The notes under the pieces are model-generated. The model saw only the letters and a list, made by a program, of their open reading frames with translations, made no database searches and was not told the origin of the DNA. From Perkinsus olseni (taxonomy: Eukaryota; Perkinsozoa; Perkinsida; Perkinsidae): a stretch of 64,000 bases of DNA. Position 1 is the first letter of the stretch; each line of letters begins with the position of its first letter. The position numbers were made by a program, and so were the translations under genes. The DNA lies in contig JABANP010000003.1 of assembly GCA_013115135.1 (NCBI GenBank), positions 124,001 to 188,000 of the forward strand, read 5' to 3'. Below are positions 20,199 to 31,211 of the stretch, one piece after another.

Positions 20199-22655
20199 TC
20201 CTTGAGGAAGCATTCCTCGGAGGGTGGGATCTCCCGGAACACGACGGCGCCGTGCAGTAGTGAATTGGCGGCTCGGCTTCTGCATACTTACTTCGTACAG
20301 CATTCTGAAAAATACACCAGATACTCGATCGATGGAGCCGGCGGATAGAGTCGCAGAATAGAACGAGCATACGCTGACTGATTCACGCGGCTGATCGGTT
20401 GAACCGATGCGGCTCTCCAGGGCTCGATTCGGGCACTTCGATCTCCGAAGGCTGAAACCTCTGATCTTGAGTTTGGGAGAGGCAGCGGCCGTAAGTCATG
20501 CTAAGCATTAACTGCGAAGTTCGCAGTGCAAACCCGTAACTCATGACTACGGCAACTCCAAGGAGTTGACTAACCCGTGGCCGGTTGCCCATCACAGACA
20601 AGGCACGAGGCGCACAACTTCCTTTCGCAGCGAGAGTCTCGCTAGAGCTCGGTTCATATGTTGATAGATGAAAACATCTAACACCTCAACCTCACCGTGG
20701 CAAAACGCATGCAATACGCACACGTCACGAAACGCCACTTCATCAGACAAGGCTTGTCTGACAAGCTCTAGGGAGCCAAAATCAAACTCTCCCAATGGCT
20801 CTCACCTACGATGCTCCTTCCCTCTGTTTAGGGTCCAAGGTTCAGTATGACGTCCGAAGTCAGAGGTGGCAATTTGAGAGAAGATAGTACAAGATGCAGC
20901 TCTGTGATGAGGCCCATCGTAGGCCCCAATGAGCAGCTACACTGGCGCACGGTGGAAAGTGCACCGAAATTTTTCCTTCGATAATTCGATACGTGACATG
21001 TTCGAACAATACACCAAATTGGTGTATACACCAAATTCCTAACATTGAGTGTTAGGAGAGCCCATAGTCCGTTATGGACTGGCCGTATGCTCGTAGCTCA
21101 TAGTTCAAGGATCGGTGGCAGCCATTGGCAGGGCTTTACCTCATTCCCGCGGTGGTCCACTTCGACGGTGACACCGACGGTGGGTCGACCATGAGCTGTA
21201 TAAGTTTGAGTTGCCGTAACATGTAGTCTCGCAGTGCACGGATGTACATGCTGCTCGTGGGAGAGAGAAAAATGGTGCTGCTATGGTTGTAGTGAGGGAG
21301 CGCAAGATAGAGAGGATGCTAGCAGCTCAAATACAAGAGGTGGCGTCTGTTACATCGATGAAGGGGATGATCTACACTCACTACTGCTATGCATCGGGGT
21401 GGGTTCTCTCCCAAGTTGGGAGAACCTTCCAGGTCCCCGTTGTCTTCTGATATAAGCCATTCGTTGTTCATGGAAAGCAAATGCGAGATTCGGCCTATTG
21501 TGCGACCCGCATATCTCGAGAATTCTTATTCAGTGAGATTGCGCAGCAAGAAATCTCCGGCGAAGGACATTCCATTGTCAAGGATGACGCCGGGCATTAT
21601 ACTGGCTACCGACCCAGCAAAGTGGAAGAAGGCCGGTGGAAGATGGAGATGAGCACACCGTGGTATTATCTTTATCGATCCTTTCACCTTTAGTGTCGCT
21701 ATTACGATGATGCTAGGATCCTTTCAGATTGCACTGTCTTTGGAGTCTTCGACTGCAGTCATACTCATGCAGAAGCAAGTCGATAACGGCGGGAGCGTAC
21801 GGTATGCATTTAATCCATTGGGAGCCCAATGTTGTGCGAAAACCAAACTCACGCTGCGGTGAACCCGAACTCATTCCCATAGAGAATTCACCGTGGATCA
21901 TTCACGTGTAGTGGAACAGTGGAACGCATACTGGTCCCGGAAGGGACCACGCTTCCCGGGTCGCGTACGGAGTCGCTTGCGGCGTCTCAACTGCCAGGGG
22001 CAGTCGACATCGACGGCGCACGGTTGGCCGATTGCTGGACTGTATCACCAGGTATAATAGAGCGGTGGCGAGCTCGAGAGTCCGGCCACGGAGCCTGAGC
22101 ACTCCTCCGTCGGTCGTATGCTCGAATCCCGGCCGTTACGAACGGTCAAACAGGGACAATTATCTGGTAAAATCTTAGCTTGATTCATTATTGATTTTTC
22201 TCTTCAAAGATACCAAACGGCCATATAATCTTCAGTTTGCTATTGAAATTGTCTAGTCTGCGAATTCCTATGAAGCAACAACCTACTTACCATTTACGGC
22301 GTACCATTCGGTAGCCACTGATTTTTGCATTCAGCTACACCGTCTCACTTGTACCGCCCTGTGTAACGAGAACTATGGTGTGACTGTGATTCAGCGGGTT
22401 CTCTACTGCGGCATAACCATACTAATTGAAGTTCTTCGGGCGACCTATCTTGAGAATGGTCTCCTCGCCATCTCACGTTATGGACAGACGAAACTACTGT
22501 ACTCTCCGGAGAAGTTGTGGCCCACTGTGCCTTTTTGGTATCCAAGTTGGATAGTCCAACGGCTCACTCGGTGGCACTCTGAACACTCTCTTCTCACAGA
22601 GAGTGGCAACCACGAATGAGGGATGTGCCTGACAAGTCCCTTTGTGTTTATCGCA
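20199..22655. other. Gene-poor stretch, no confident gene
   Basis: Several short open frames occur (for example around 20592-20795 minus and 21481-21693 plus), but none shows a known motif, a consistent splice pattern or strong coding bias. A short inverted repeat around ACACCAAATTGGTGT lies near 21012. I cannot support a gene here. Confidence 0.4.
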
Positions 22656-22682
22656 AGGAGTGTAGTGTGACACTACACTCCT
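22656..22682. repeat. Perfect 27-nt palindrome
   Basis: AGGAGTGTAGTGT and its exact reverse complement flank a single G. It could be a protein-binding site or a short hairpin in RNA. No neighbouring gene is clear enough to assign a role. Confidence 0.8.
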
Positions 22683-22702
22683 AGACAGTACTACTGTTTT
22701 TA

Positions 22703-23006
22703 ATGGAGATTCTTCATCCGTGGTACTGCGCCAGTGATGCACTGGCAGTGAAACTATCATCGGTCTACAACCTGGTTGCTGCCCGACTGAGCCTGAGGTA
22801 TCACCGAGATTTCTTCTTGGTGAGGGTGGATGTGGATAGGTACCTTGAGTACGTTGCCAAATTAGCAATGCTAATAAAACCGTTCTGGGATTTATCAGCT
22901 AGAGCGGAAACTTGAAGTTTCACTGACGACTGCGGATGAACTGGTGAGCCGCGAATTCAACCGCTTCAATAAGTTTCATGCGCGGTATTGCTCCCGCGCG
23001 TACTAA
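22703..23006 (+). CDS. Possible short gene or exon pair, unrecognised
   Basis: The ATG at 22703 opens a 70-codon frame with a hydrophobic-basic pattern (LVAARLSLRYHRDFF). After a possible acceptor near 22895 another frame reads ERKLEVSLTTADELVSREFN and ends with TAA near 23006. No family is recognised and both parts may be chance. Confidence 0.2.
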
Positions 23007-23835
23007 GATGCGAGTCGGACTCAGTCCGGTATTCTCACGTGTTCTTTATATATATTGCAAACATAATTTGGTTGAACACGTCGATTCAATCTACTCGATT
23101 GATTGTTTCCCTCAAAGACTGGCAGATTCAAGCAACGTTCACCGAGGAGATCTGGCCGGTGCAGGCAGCGTTCGCTGAGAAAGCGAGCTCCGATTGGAGA
23201 AGAAAATGAAAGGTAGCTGGGAAATGCGTTTGAGGCGGTGTCCGAAATGCTCTGGGGATCCCTAGGTTTTACCACGATCATCATAAGAGGGAACCGTAGG
23301 ACCGCATGATACTGGATACTGGGGTGTGCCGATGACCTTTCGCACGTCAGGAAGTGTTGTGTACGCGAATCTGTAGTGCACGGAAGGTGAGGCATGTACA
23401 GTGTCGTCCAAAAAATTTCCAAGGGCTTGAAAGTTCTTATCCCTCAGAAATTTCTTAGGAAAGATTCTAGGGCCCCACACTTTAAAGCTCGGAGTTTGAA
23501 TGATCGCATGTTCACAGTAGCCGCCGGCCGTAGGAAGCTCCTACTAGGAACGGAGCCCGAAACACGAACGCAGCGTGTCGAAACCGGACCTACTCGACGT
23601 CACGAGAAGACCCGGGCGAACGCCAGATCCTCGGAGGTCCTGTGACGCGACGCCAAGATGCCACGTCGCGGCCAAGCCGTGACCTTGGGGCACTCTTACG
23701 AACTATGCTTGCCGCGCTAGGATTTTAGGTCTCGTTTCGCTAATCAATCTTCGCCCGTTCGCGTGTGATAGAGCCTACGTGGCTTTGAGTAATCGTCGCA
23801 TTCTTCAAGGACTACACGTATTCTCCGCTCTTTCT

Positions 23836-25440
23836 ATGCAAACCCTACCTTTACTCTTCCCTGGTCTGGTCCCTTATTCTGGTTGGTGCTACTATCACTC
23901 CAAGCGACACCATTGTATCGATCAAGACGTTGGACGACAATGACGTTGACGTTCGTCGTCTGCCTAAAATGCTGAGGGACTACGACGTGAGCCCCAACGA
24001 GGAGGTCGCCTTGTTCCTGGAGGCCAGTGAGATCAGGAATCTCAAGTATGTCCGCTTGCAAATAGTTCAGACTTCACCCTCGACAGTCGACAGCGATACT
24101 CTCTGCCACTTCGTGAATGAGGCCAGCGCAAAGTTGTCCCTCGCAGCAGAGTGCGCTATCGACGTGGACGGCAGGGTCTTTGGCGAACGCGTCCGGAAGA
24201 AGACGCCGAAGGAGACGCCTAAGCCCCCGACAAAGCCTGGACTAAAGACGACGCTGACGCCCCAGACGACGCTAACACCCCAGACAACGCCGAAGCCCCC
24301 GACAAAGCCTGGACCAAAAACGACGCTGACGCCCCAGACGACGCTAACACCCCAGACAACGCCGAAGCCCAGACGAACGCCGAAGCCGAGACGGACGCCG
24401 AAGGCGAGAAGAAGGTACGGGCATGTTGATAGCGACCTACACGTCAACGATTATGATGCTGTTGACCAAAAGCATTTCAAATGGATGAAAATGGGCGATG
24501 TCTGGCAGCGCGCTCTTCCCCACGTCACTCGGAAGGCCAAGGTGGCCGTCATGGACTCAGGTATCAACTTTGCTGACCCTGATTTCGAGCCCCTAATGGG
24601 ATACCTAAAGAAGCAGAGTGGTGGCCATTTGTATGGAGGGTGGAATTTCTTCACTAATTCCCCAATCTTGACGAACAAGCTCAACCACGGTACTCAGGTC
24701 AGCAAGATATTGGCCGCCAAAGCGAACAACACGTTTGGTATAGCTGGAATGGCGCAAAATGTTACGTTGGTTCCTCTGCAAGTGGTAGACGACAGTGAGA
24801 GGGCGCCTCTATCTAAGCTTATTGCGGCTATCGACATGGCCATCGATGTCGGGGTAGATATCGCTGCCATGTCGGTGGGATTCGAGTTCAGCACTCAGGA
24901 GGCCATCCAACGGGCACTGCTATTGCAGGCCCTCCACGCTTCCCAAGAACACAATATTTTACTCGTATCTCCAGCTGGCAATGACGGCAAGGATGCGTCA
25001 GACGTTTTGCCCTGTTCACTCGGCGGCCGCAGAGCTATATGCGTTGCAGCCATGATGGACTGGAAGAAACTCAATGTCCTCCACCCTGGAGAGCAACTTT
25101 GGTGGGGTGGTTGACATTGCGGCTTTTGGTACGAGAATTCTCACTGGCCGTTTGACCGATTCACTCGCTGGTAGGCTAAGATACATGACCGGTACTTGCG
25201 CCTCGAACGCGTTAGTGGCTGGTACCTCGCCATCCTGATATCCGTGGGGGTTGATTCGGGAATGGTTAAACTGCTAGTGGAGGAGAGTACCGACCAGATG
25301 AACTATAAAATTCCTGCAAAGGTATCCCCACAGAATCAAAGGTGGAGCTCTTAATGTTCTTAAGGCTGTCGAAAGCGCCATCAGCTGGGTACACCCAAGG
25401 CCACGCAGATGATGGGAGTGGTTCTGCTCCGGAGGATTGA
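23836..25440 (+). pseudogene. Subtilisin-like protease (copy A), frame-broken
   Basis: The layout is a secreted subtilase: leader, I9-type propeptide (DVDVRRLPKMLRDYDVSP), a Pro/Thr/Lys-rich linker and an S8 catalytic domain. Asp is in VAVMDSGINF, His in LNHGTQVSKIL and the oxyanion Asn in SPAGNDG. The frame changes between the ATG at 23836 and the propeptide, again near 25087-25115 (after LNVLHP), near 25222 and near 25316, against paralogue D. The catalytic Ser motif GTSxAxP is replaced by GTCAS (Cys codon 25197-25199). It is best read as a pseudogene, although the long central frame (394 codons) is intact. It is the plus-strand neighbour and duplicate of copy D. Confidence 0.85.
24215..24372 (+). 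repeat. 72-bp tandem repeat coding a Pro/Thr/Lys linker
   Basis: Two near-identical 72-bp units (24-residue period, units starting at 24229 and 24301) code a linker rich in Thr-Pro-Lys and Thr-Pro-Gln-Thr-Thr between propeptide and catalytic domain of subtilase copy A. A further degenerate TPKPRR repeat follows. Copy D has one shorter version; copies C, E and G lack it. Such linkers are often O-glycosylated. Confidence 0.9.
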
Positions 25441-26716
25441 ATGCGGTTCCGGGCCCCGCAGTTTTTTAAGTCCCTTTCGCTCATACAGAGCACGGAGCGC
25501 CCATACTCGATGAGCTGACTCAGCTTAGCTGAGGCCCAGTCGCTGGACAACGAGGATTTTTTACTGCCCTGCTTCAACCCTTCTGATTGGCCACGACTGT
25601 ATTCTTCCTTCACGAGCCTTTTTCTGGCCCACTTATTGACAGCTGGGGTTTTTCATTCCGCAGTCTCCGGAAGGAAACTCGTCTTAGCTCATTTCACTCA
25701 GTGAATGAATAGTGCTCGTATTCGCACTGCTGCAAGAATGGGTATCTCCTCTATCTTCTGTATCTTCTCAGCGACCATACCGCTTACAGACTCTATCATC
25801 ACAACTTAGACTGGTTTCAACTGTCATTGATGGGCTTGCGTTACTCAAGTTAGGGCTCGTTTACCTCTGGCTGCTAGAGTAAGGCTAACCAGGAAGTAGC
25901 TCATGTCGGGAAGCTCTTTATCATTGATGCGGTGGAGTCGCTCGGATGGCGGAGCGACTACGCTGCTGCTCCCCTCTCATTCGCCCTCGCGGCACTTGAT
26001 GATGAGCATCCCGTCTCTCACGTAATAAGTCAACGACATGATACACGCTGTATTCAGAGGACTTCGATCGGGAGCCACCGGTACATAATATTCTACTTGT
26101 GTGAGGTAGTCTGATCCATCACGAACACGCACTGTTCAGTCTGCTAGTCATTAGCGAGGGCGAGGCGTAGAAATTAGGGATGACCAGGACTCAATCAGTA
26201 GCTAGTTACTTATCTTTTGTTGTTCTTCGACGTGACGCCGAGGGCCCGCCCGGTTTCCCGCCGGTCGTTTTCGTTCGAACTCTCCAATGTAGCCTCGGAA
26301 GTTTGATTCGAACTTCATATAACCGTTCATCCACATTGATGGAAGGAGGCGATATGATAGGATGCTGGAACATTTCCTCTGTCCAAGGGATTCTGAGAGT
26401 TATATCATATACTACGAGGCAGTGTGCGCCTTCTCCTACTCAGTAGTGCATCGGTGCGGGCCGGTGAATGACTCGCTCGTTTGAAGTTGCGGAAGACTAA
26501 GAGGTGCGTCCCACTGGCAACGGTCCCCGCTGAACGTTGTGCTGCGTAGCCTTCCTTCAACGTGCCGCTAAAGAGCAATGGTCGCCAGGCGGTCGAATGG
26601 GAAACCCTGTGCCCGGGGGGTATTAGCCCGCGAGTGGTTCTTTTCAGCCAAGAACGAGTGCTACTCAAAGGCTGAAAATGACTCTCCTCTCATGGTGATA
26701 ATCATCAGTGGAATCA

Positions 26717-27425
26717 TCAGATGATTCCACTCAGAGGAAGGGCTCCTTGGCAAGCGCCGACCCCGCCCACTCTACGGTCCACATCTTGCTGTCGGAAATC
26801 GACAGACTTCGGGATGAGTTCAATGCGTACGAGAGCGGATGGGTAATTGCGGTAATTGCCAGAAATTGCGGAGTACTGTGCACCGCGTCGCTGGTAGGCT
26901 TCCGATCTAGCTGTCCTCCTGGCGGACGAACGGCATAGGGCAACCAGAGCTGAAATGGAGGTGGCTGAGTTGGAGGCATTGTCGAAGAGCCGCGGCGTAA
27001 GGTTAGTTGCGAGACATTGTCATGGCTTCGATACGGTCTCTCAACCACCCACTATTAACGCTGTTGAGCACTGGATGTGTCGGCCTGATCGCCTCTTGCT
27101 GTATCCTTCCTGAAACGCGGTGTAGGATGGAGATGGCGGTGTTATTCAGATCTCGGGTTTGACACCAATGCTGGAGGGAGAGAGGAGGAGGGCCGACCTT
27201 GCTGAGGCGGAGGTCCGAAGGCTCAAGCGGGCAGAGGAGATACGGAGAAGCCAAGCGGGCAGCACTGGGCCGAAGCTGACAGGAGCTGTAGATGCCGTTC
27301 AGGAGTACGGTAGGGACAACGACGCACTGAGGCGCCGAGCAGAAGATGGAGTGAGACGTTTGATGAGAGAAATGGAAAGATACCAGCGATCTGAGTTGGA
27401 CGAGGATCAACCTTGGATATTTCCC
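26717..27425 (+). pseudogene. Displaced fragment of the coiled-coil gene
   Basis: This 0.7-kb block is a diverged copy of 15268-15868, exons and introns alike. It starts at the shared TGATTC(C/T)...CTCAGAGG and keeps SEIDRLRDEFNAYESGW, the AEMEVAELEAL stretch and LEGERRRADLAEAEVRRL. Retained introns show it arose by DNA duplication and not from mRNA. Similarity stops at CAACCTTGGATAT near 27420, where subtilase sequence begins. No start codon of its own is evident. Confidence 0.85.
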
Positions 27426-27715
27426 CATATGAAGTGGCACAAGCGGATGATCCACTGAGTAGATCATCTGTGTCGGCTCCATTTGTGACCGGTATATCGG
27501 CGATCCTATTATCTATGGGGGTTGAGCCGGCGAAGGTGAAACCGTTTATACTCATGCACACCGATCCTATCTACTATCCTCCTAATACGAGGCAGCCACA
27601 CACTATAAGAGGTGGAGCACTCAACGCTTTGAAGACTGTCAAGTTCGCCATTAATTGGCTCGACTCGAAACCACGCGAGCTGCGTTCCAACGACTACCTC
27701 GAATTGGAGGGCTGA
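27426..27715 (+). pseudogene. Subtilase C-terminal fragment (copy B)
   Basis: Only the region from the catalytic-Ser motif to the C-terminus remains: SRSSVSAPFVTGISAILLSM, then a stretch like the other copies (GGALNALKTVKFAINWLDSK) and a stop at 27713-27715. Asp, His and Asn parts of the active site are absent. An open frame runs across the junction with the coiled-coil fragment for a few codons. Closest in wording to copies C and F. Confidence 0.85.
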
Positions 27716-28171
27716 ACCTGGGGCTGAGGTATCGCGCCCCGCAGCTTTCAAGTCAGCTAATCACTTCATTGCTCGCTTGAGCGTGGAGTATCGATGCTTC
27801 AGGCGCTGCAGTCAGGGCAACGCTGTCCAGTAATTATCGTTACTGACCCAGTCTGTCGCCGCATGTTTCCCGCTTCATCGGTTCAATGGAACCGTCTTAT
27901 TGTCGTCCTCGGGTAACCGCTGGACCTTTTTATTCGTATCGGCAATGCTTCACTCATCGCCGCAACTGCAGAAGTCAGTTGCACTTGGGCATGAGTCTTT
28001 TCGTAGCCAAAGATCTAATGCTGCTACAGGAAGTTTACTAGCCGCTTACATTGGTTGGTTGCGTTGCTTGAGTTCTGATGGCAATCAGGCTGATCACTCA
28101 CTTACTCTCGAGATAGCATTGCTATCATAGCAATGACCTATAGTAGAGCCGTCAGTGAAATAGCTCGCGTT

Positions 28172-28944
28172 CTATACCATTCAGAAGTCTATTTGGCGGA
28201 TAAGGCCGCCTATATGGGGGTCGAGGATTTCACGTTGGCGGTTTGAGACAGCAAATTAGCGGTAGGGTCGAGATGAGGGTATACAATTGGCGGATAAAGA
28301 AGTCATTTTAGCGGCAGGCCTCGAATAAGGAAATCAATTCCGCGAATAAGGCACGCAATTTCATGATTAAGGAAATCAATTTCGCCGATAAGGACATCAA
28401 TTTCGGGGATCAACTCTGACCTGGAATCTTCGGGTATATAACTCCACACGACCTCAGCGTAGCGCAATCCTACTCGACAATGGGAAACCGGTTTAGCTGC
28501 TAACTTCAGCTTTTCACATGCCATGGATGTCATCATTACGATACCGTTGCTCAACGATTGTTAAAACTGCATCGCAAGAAGCTCTCAATTGCATGCACAG
28601 GATTCGCCAAGATACTGTCGTGCACTGCCGCGCAGTTGTGTCAGGCTGAGAACCGCAGTGGAAGATTTCCGGTGTGGTTGAAATCCATGATGGACTGTCC
28701 ATCCCCGCCCCGAAATTGATGTCCTTATCGGCGAAATTGACTTCCTTAATCATGAAATTGCGTGCCTTATTCGCGGAATTGATTTCCGTATTCGAGGCCT
28801 GCCGCTAAAATGACTTCTTTATCCGCCAATTGTATACCCTCATCTCGACCCTACCGCTAATTTGCTGTCTCAAACCGCCAACGTGAAATCCTCGACCCCC
28901 ATATAGGCGGCCTCATCCGCCAAAAAGACTTCTGAATGGTATAG
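28172..28944. mobile_element. Foldback-type element with 237-bp terminal inverted repeats
   Basis: The left arm 28172-28408 and right arm 28708-28944 are reverse complements of equal length with only about four mismatches. The ends read CTATACCATTCAGAAG and CTTCTGAATGGTATAG. A 299-bp spacer lacks a long open frame. Inside each arm a degenerate 21-22 bp unit (GATAAGG..ATCAATTTCG) is repeated about four times, with further GGCGGATAA copies outward, a layout seen in foldback transposons. No target-site duplication was recognised, and no transposase is encoded, so it would be non-autonomous. A transcript would form a long hairpin. Confidence 0.8.
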
Positions 28945-29067
28945 ATCAATTTGTGCCAGCATCTACAACTTTCGGGTTGCTCAGTGGCACGAGGAACGAT
29001 AACACTGCCTTCCGCTCAGGAATACAGCTTGAAGAAGTTCTGGAAGAATGAGGGTCCCACGAGGGGC

Positions 29068-29119
29068 CTCACGAGGGGTTCTCTGAGTTCTTCTAAAGAC
29101 ACAGAGGACCCCTCGTGAG
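29068..29119. repeat. 18-bp stem inverted repeat
   Basis: CTCACGAGGGGTTCTCTG at 29068-29085 faces CAGAGGACCCCTCGTGAG at 29102-29119 with one mismatch and a 16-nt loop. A third partial copy (CCCACGAGGGGCCTC) precedes it. It lies between the foldback element and subtilase copy C. Confidence 0.75.
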
Positions 29120-29861
29120 TACATCCGCTGTCACGGCAACTACTCAGTAGCTCGTCAGTGGCAGCTGCCACTGAGGACGATGGGCTCCGAACTTGCTCGC
29201 AATCAGTAAATCGGATTCTTCCCATAACTGATTACCTGAGGTTATTTACCTCCGGGTCTGCCTGACACAGAGGTACTGTAATCAGCTATGGACAACAGTT
29301 CCCTGACACTGTGAGGGAGTCCGCGCGTCTCACGCAGCAATTCCGTGCCCGATGCGGGTACCGATTTGAGGTTCAAGCCAGAGCCTCTACACAGAGGGAA
29401 ATACCAGGCAATTGATTTTGAGTTTCGATTAATTGTTTTCATTCGAGAGTCGAAAGGCTTTTTGGGATTTTGGGAGCCTTCTCACGAAGGCTTCATGACA
29501 TGAAGGGCACCTCATCTTGCTCTGATCCTCGATCTGAGGACCTCTAACTCTAATTCCCTTGCCCTGAAGTCGGCAAACTCGGAGTTGCTGCAACCCAGTT
29601 GATTCACGCGAGACTCATGTTCTCTGAGGTCAGCGAGCGAGACGCGAAGAACGAGTAGGAGACGTAGTCTACGCCACCTGAGTACGAGACGGTCACTCCG
29701 GCCGAGACATCTGCACTGTATCAAGCTTCGGCAGTTTCGAATGGGGGGGGCATGAAACTGAAAATATTCTGTGAGATAGGGGCTCTGTTGGGCGACTCCT
29801 CTCGTCCGCGTTTGAGGGGACACCTCGGTACGAATGCATGTTTTCGCCTTCTTTCACTCTT

Positions 29862-31211
29862 ATGCGTATCTCTTCGGCAATCGCTCTCGCTTCGCTGGTC
29901 AGCGCGGCTCCCCCATATGACACCATCGTGTCTATACAATCCAACTCCGACGATGTTGACGTCAGTCATCTGCCTCGAATGCTGAAGGACGCCGGTCACA
30001 CCCCCGACGAGGAGGTTGCCTCTTTCCTGGGCACTGCTGAGATCACGACTCTGAAGTACGTCCACTCCCAAGTAGTTCAGACGTCAGCCTCTACCATCGA
30101 CAGCGATGCTCTCTGCAACTTCGTGGCTATGGCCAGCAGCAAGCTTTCATTGCAATCTAAATGCTCCGAAGATGGCGACGGCGAGGCGTTCGACCGTATC
30201 GATAGCCGCCTGCACGTGGACGATCCCGATGCCGGCTTTCAAGTACACTTGAAGTGGATGAAGATGGGTGAAGTGTGGCGTCTTGCTCTTCCTCATGTCA
30301 CTCGGAAGGTCAAAGTGGCCGTCTTGGACTCCGGTATCAACTGGGCAGATCCGGACTTCGCTCCCCTGAAGGGGAAACTTCCGAGGTCAAGCGGTGGCTT
30401 CTTGGAGGGAGGGTGGAATTTTGTAACTAGGTCGCCTATCATGACCACCGTGGCGGCTCATGGCACCAAAGTGTGCAAGGTGTTAGCTGCTAGAGGAAAC
30501 AACTCTGTTGGTATGACTGGAATGGCTCCCAATGCCACATTAATACCACTCCAGGTGATGAGGGACAACGGCAAAGTTCCCCTGTCCGCTTTTCTGGCTG
30601 GTATAGACGCGGCCATCGATGTAAGAGCCGATATCTTATCAATTTCCATTGGGTTTCACTTTAATTTTATGGCACAGACGTCTCAGGACATGATGTGGGC
30701 AGCCCTCCGTGCTGCACAAGACAGTGGTATCGTGGTCGTGTCTTCAGCTGGGAACAAGGGCAGGCGAGCGTCCAACAAATTCCCTTGTTGGTTCGGTGGC
30801 CCTCTCGGCATGTGCGTTGCTTACTTACAAAGCAACAAGACTCACAATGTGCTCAATCGAAACTCGAACTGGGGTGAGAGAGTTGATGTCGCAGCCTATG
30901 GTACGAGGGTCTACGTCGGTCGCAAAGAAAACGGGCACCCAGATTACGCAAGCGGTACATCAATCGCGACCCCTATCGTCTCCGGTCTGTCCACTATTGT
31001 ATTATCAATGGGTGTTGAGCCGAGGATGGTGAAGCCGCTGATCCTTGCGAATGTGGATCCTGTCGCTCCTTCCACTACGTCCAAGGGAAAGCTGAAGACT
31101 ATCAGAGGTGGAGCCATCAATGCTCTTAAGACTGTCGAGCACGCTATCAGTTGGCTCTCCTCAAAGTCACGCGGACTACGTGGCAACGATCACCTTGGTA
31201 TAGAGCAGTAG
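29862..31211 (+). CDS. Secreted subtilisin-like serine protease (copy C), intact
   Basis: An S8-family endoprotease predicted to be secreted. The ATG at 29862 is chosen because it directly opens a signal peptide (MRISSAIALASLVSA); an in-frame ATG 24 nt upstream is possible. A propeptide follows (about residues 20-115: LPRMLKDAGHTPDEEVASFL; a conserved TSASTIDSDALC), then the catalytic domain. The triad is complete: Asp in VAVLDSGINW, His in AAHGTKVCKVLAARGNN, Ser in ASGTSIATPIVSGL; oxyanion Asn in VSSAGNKG. The end is TAG at 31209-31211. No intron and no frame break. It is the only fully intact member of the array in this window. Its role in nutrition or host interaction is inferred from Perkinsus proteases generally. 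Confidence 0.93.
   Translation: MRISSAIALASLVSAAPPYDTIVSIQSNSDDVDVSHLPRMLKDAGHTPDEEVASFLGTAEITTLKYVHSQVVQTSASTIDSDALCNFVAMASSKLSLQSKCSEDGDGEAFDRIDSRLHVDDPDAGFQVHLKWMKMGEVWRLALPHVTRKVKVAVLDSGINWADPDFAPLKGKLPRSSGGFLEGGWNFVTRSPIMTTVAAHGTKVCKVLAARGNNSVGMTGMAPNATLIPLQVMRDNGKVPLSAFLAGIDAAIDVRADILSISIGFHFNFMAQTSQDMMWAALRAAQDSGIVVVSSAGNKGRRASNKFPCWFGGPLGMCVAYLQSNKTHNVLNRNSNWGERVDVAAYGTRVYVGRKENGHPDYASGTSIATPIVSGLSTIVLSMGVEPRMVKPLILANVDPVAPSTTSKGKLKTIRGGAINALKTVEHAISWLSSKSRGLRGNDHLGIEQ

Larger units (their letters stand above)
23590..26670 (+). repeat. Segmental duplication, copy 1 (about 3 kb)
   Basis: This block matches 33650-36522 in the same orientation. It includes the GC-rich upstream region (CGACGTCACGAGAAGA against CGACGTCCCGAGAAAGA), the whole subtilase locus, and more than 1 kb of 3' flank ending in a shared CCAAGAACGAGTGCTACT (26649 and 36505). 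Similarity is high in the protease and lower, with indels, in the flanks, so the event is not recent. Confidence 0.8.

Noticed and set aside
24067..24447. 126-codon minus-strand frame with Gly/Val repeats
   Set aside because: It is the antisense shadow of the Pro/Thr linker repeat of subtilase copy A.
28322..28408. Regular 21-22 nt repeats suggesting a CRISPR array
   Set aside because: Repeats are degenerate, have no unique spacers, are mirrored in an inverted arm and lie in a eukaryotic genome.
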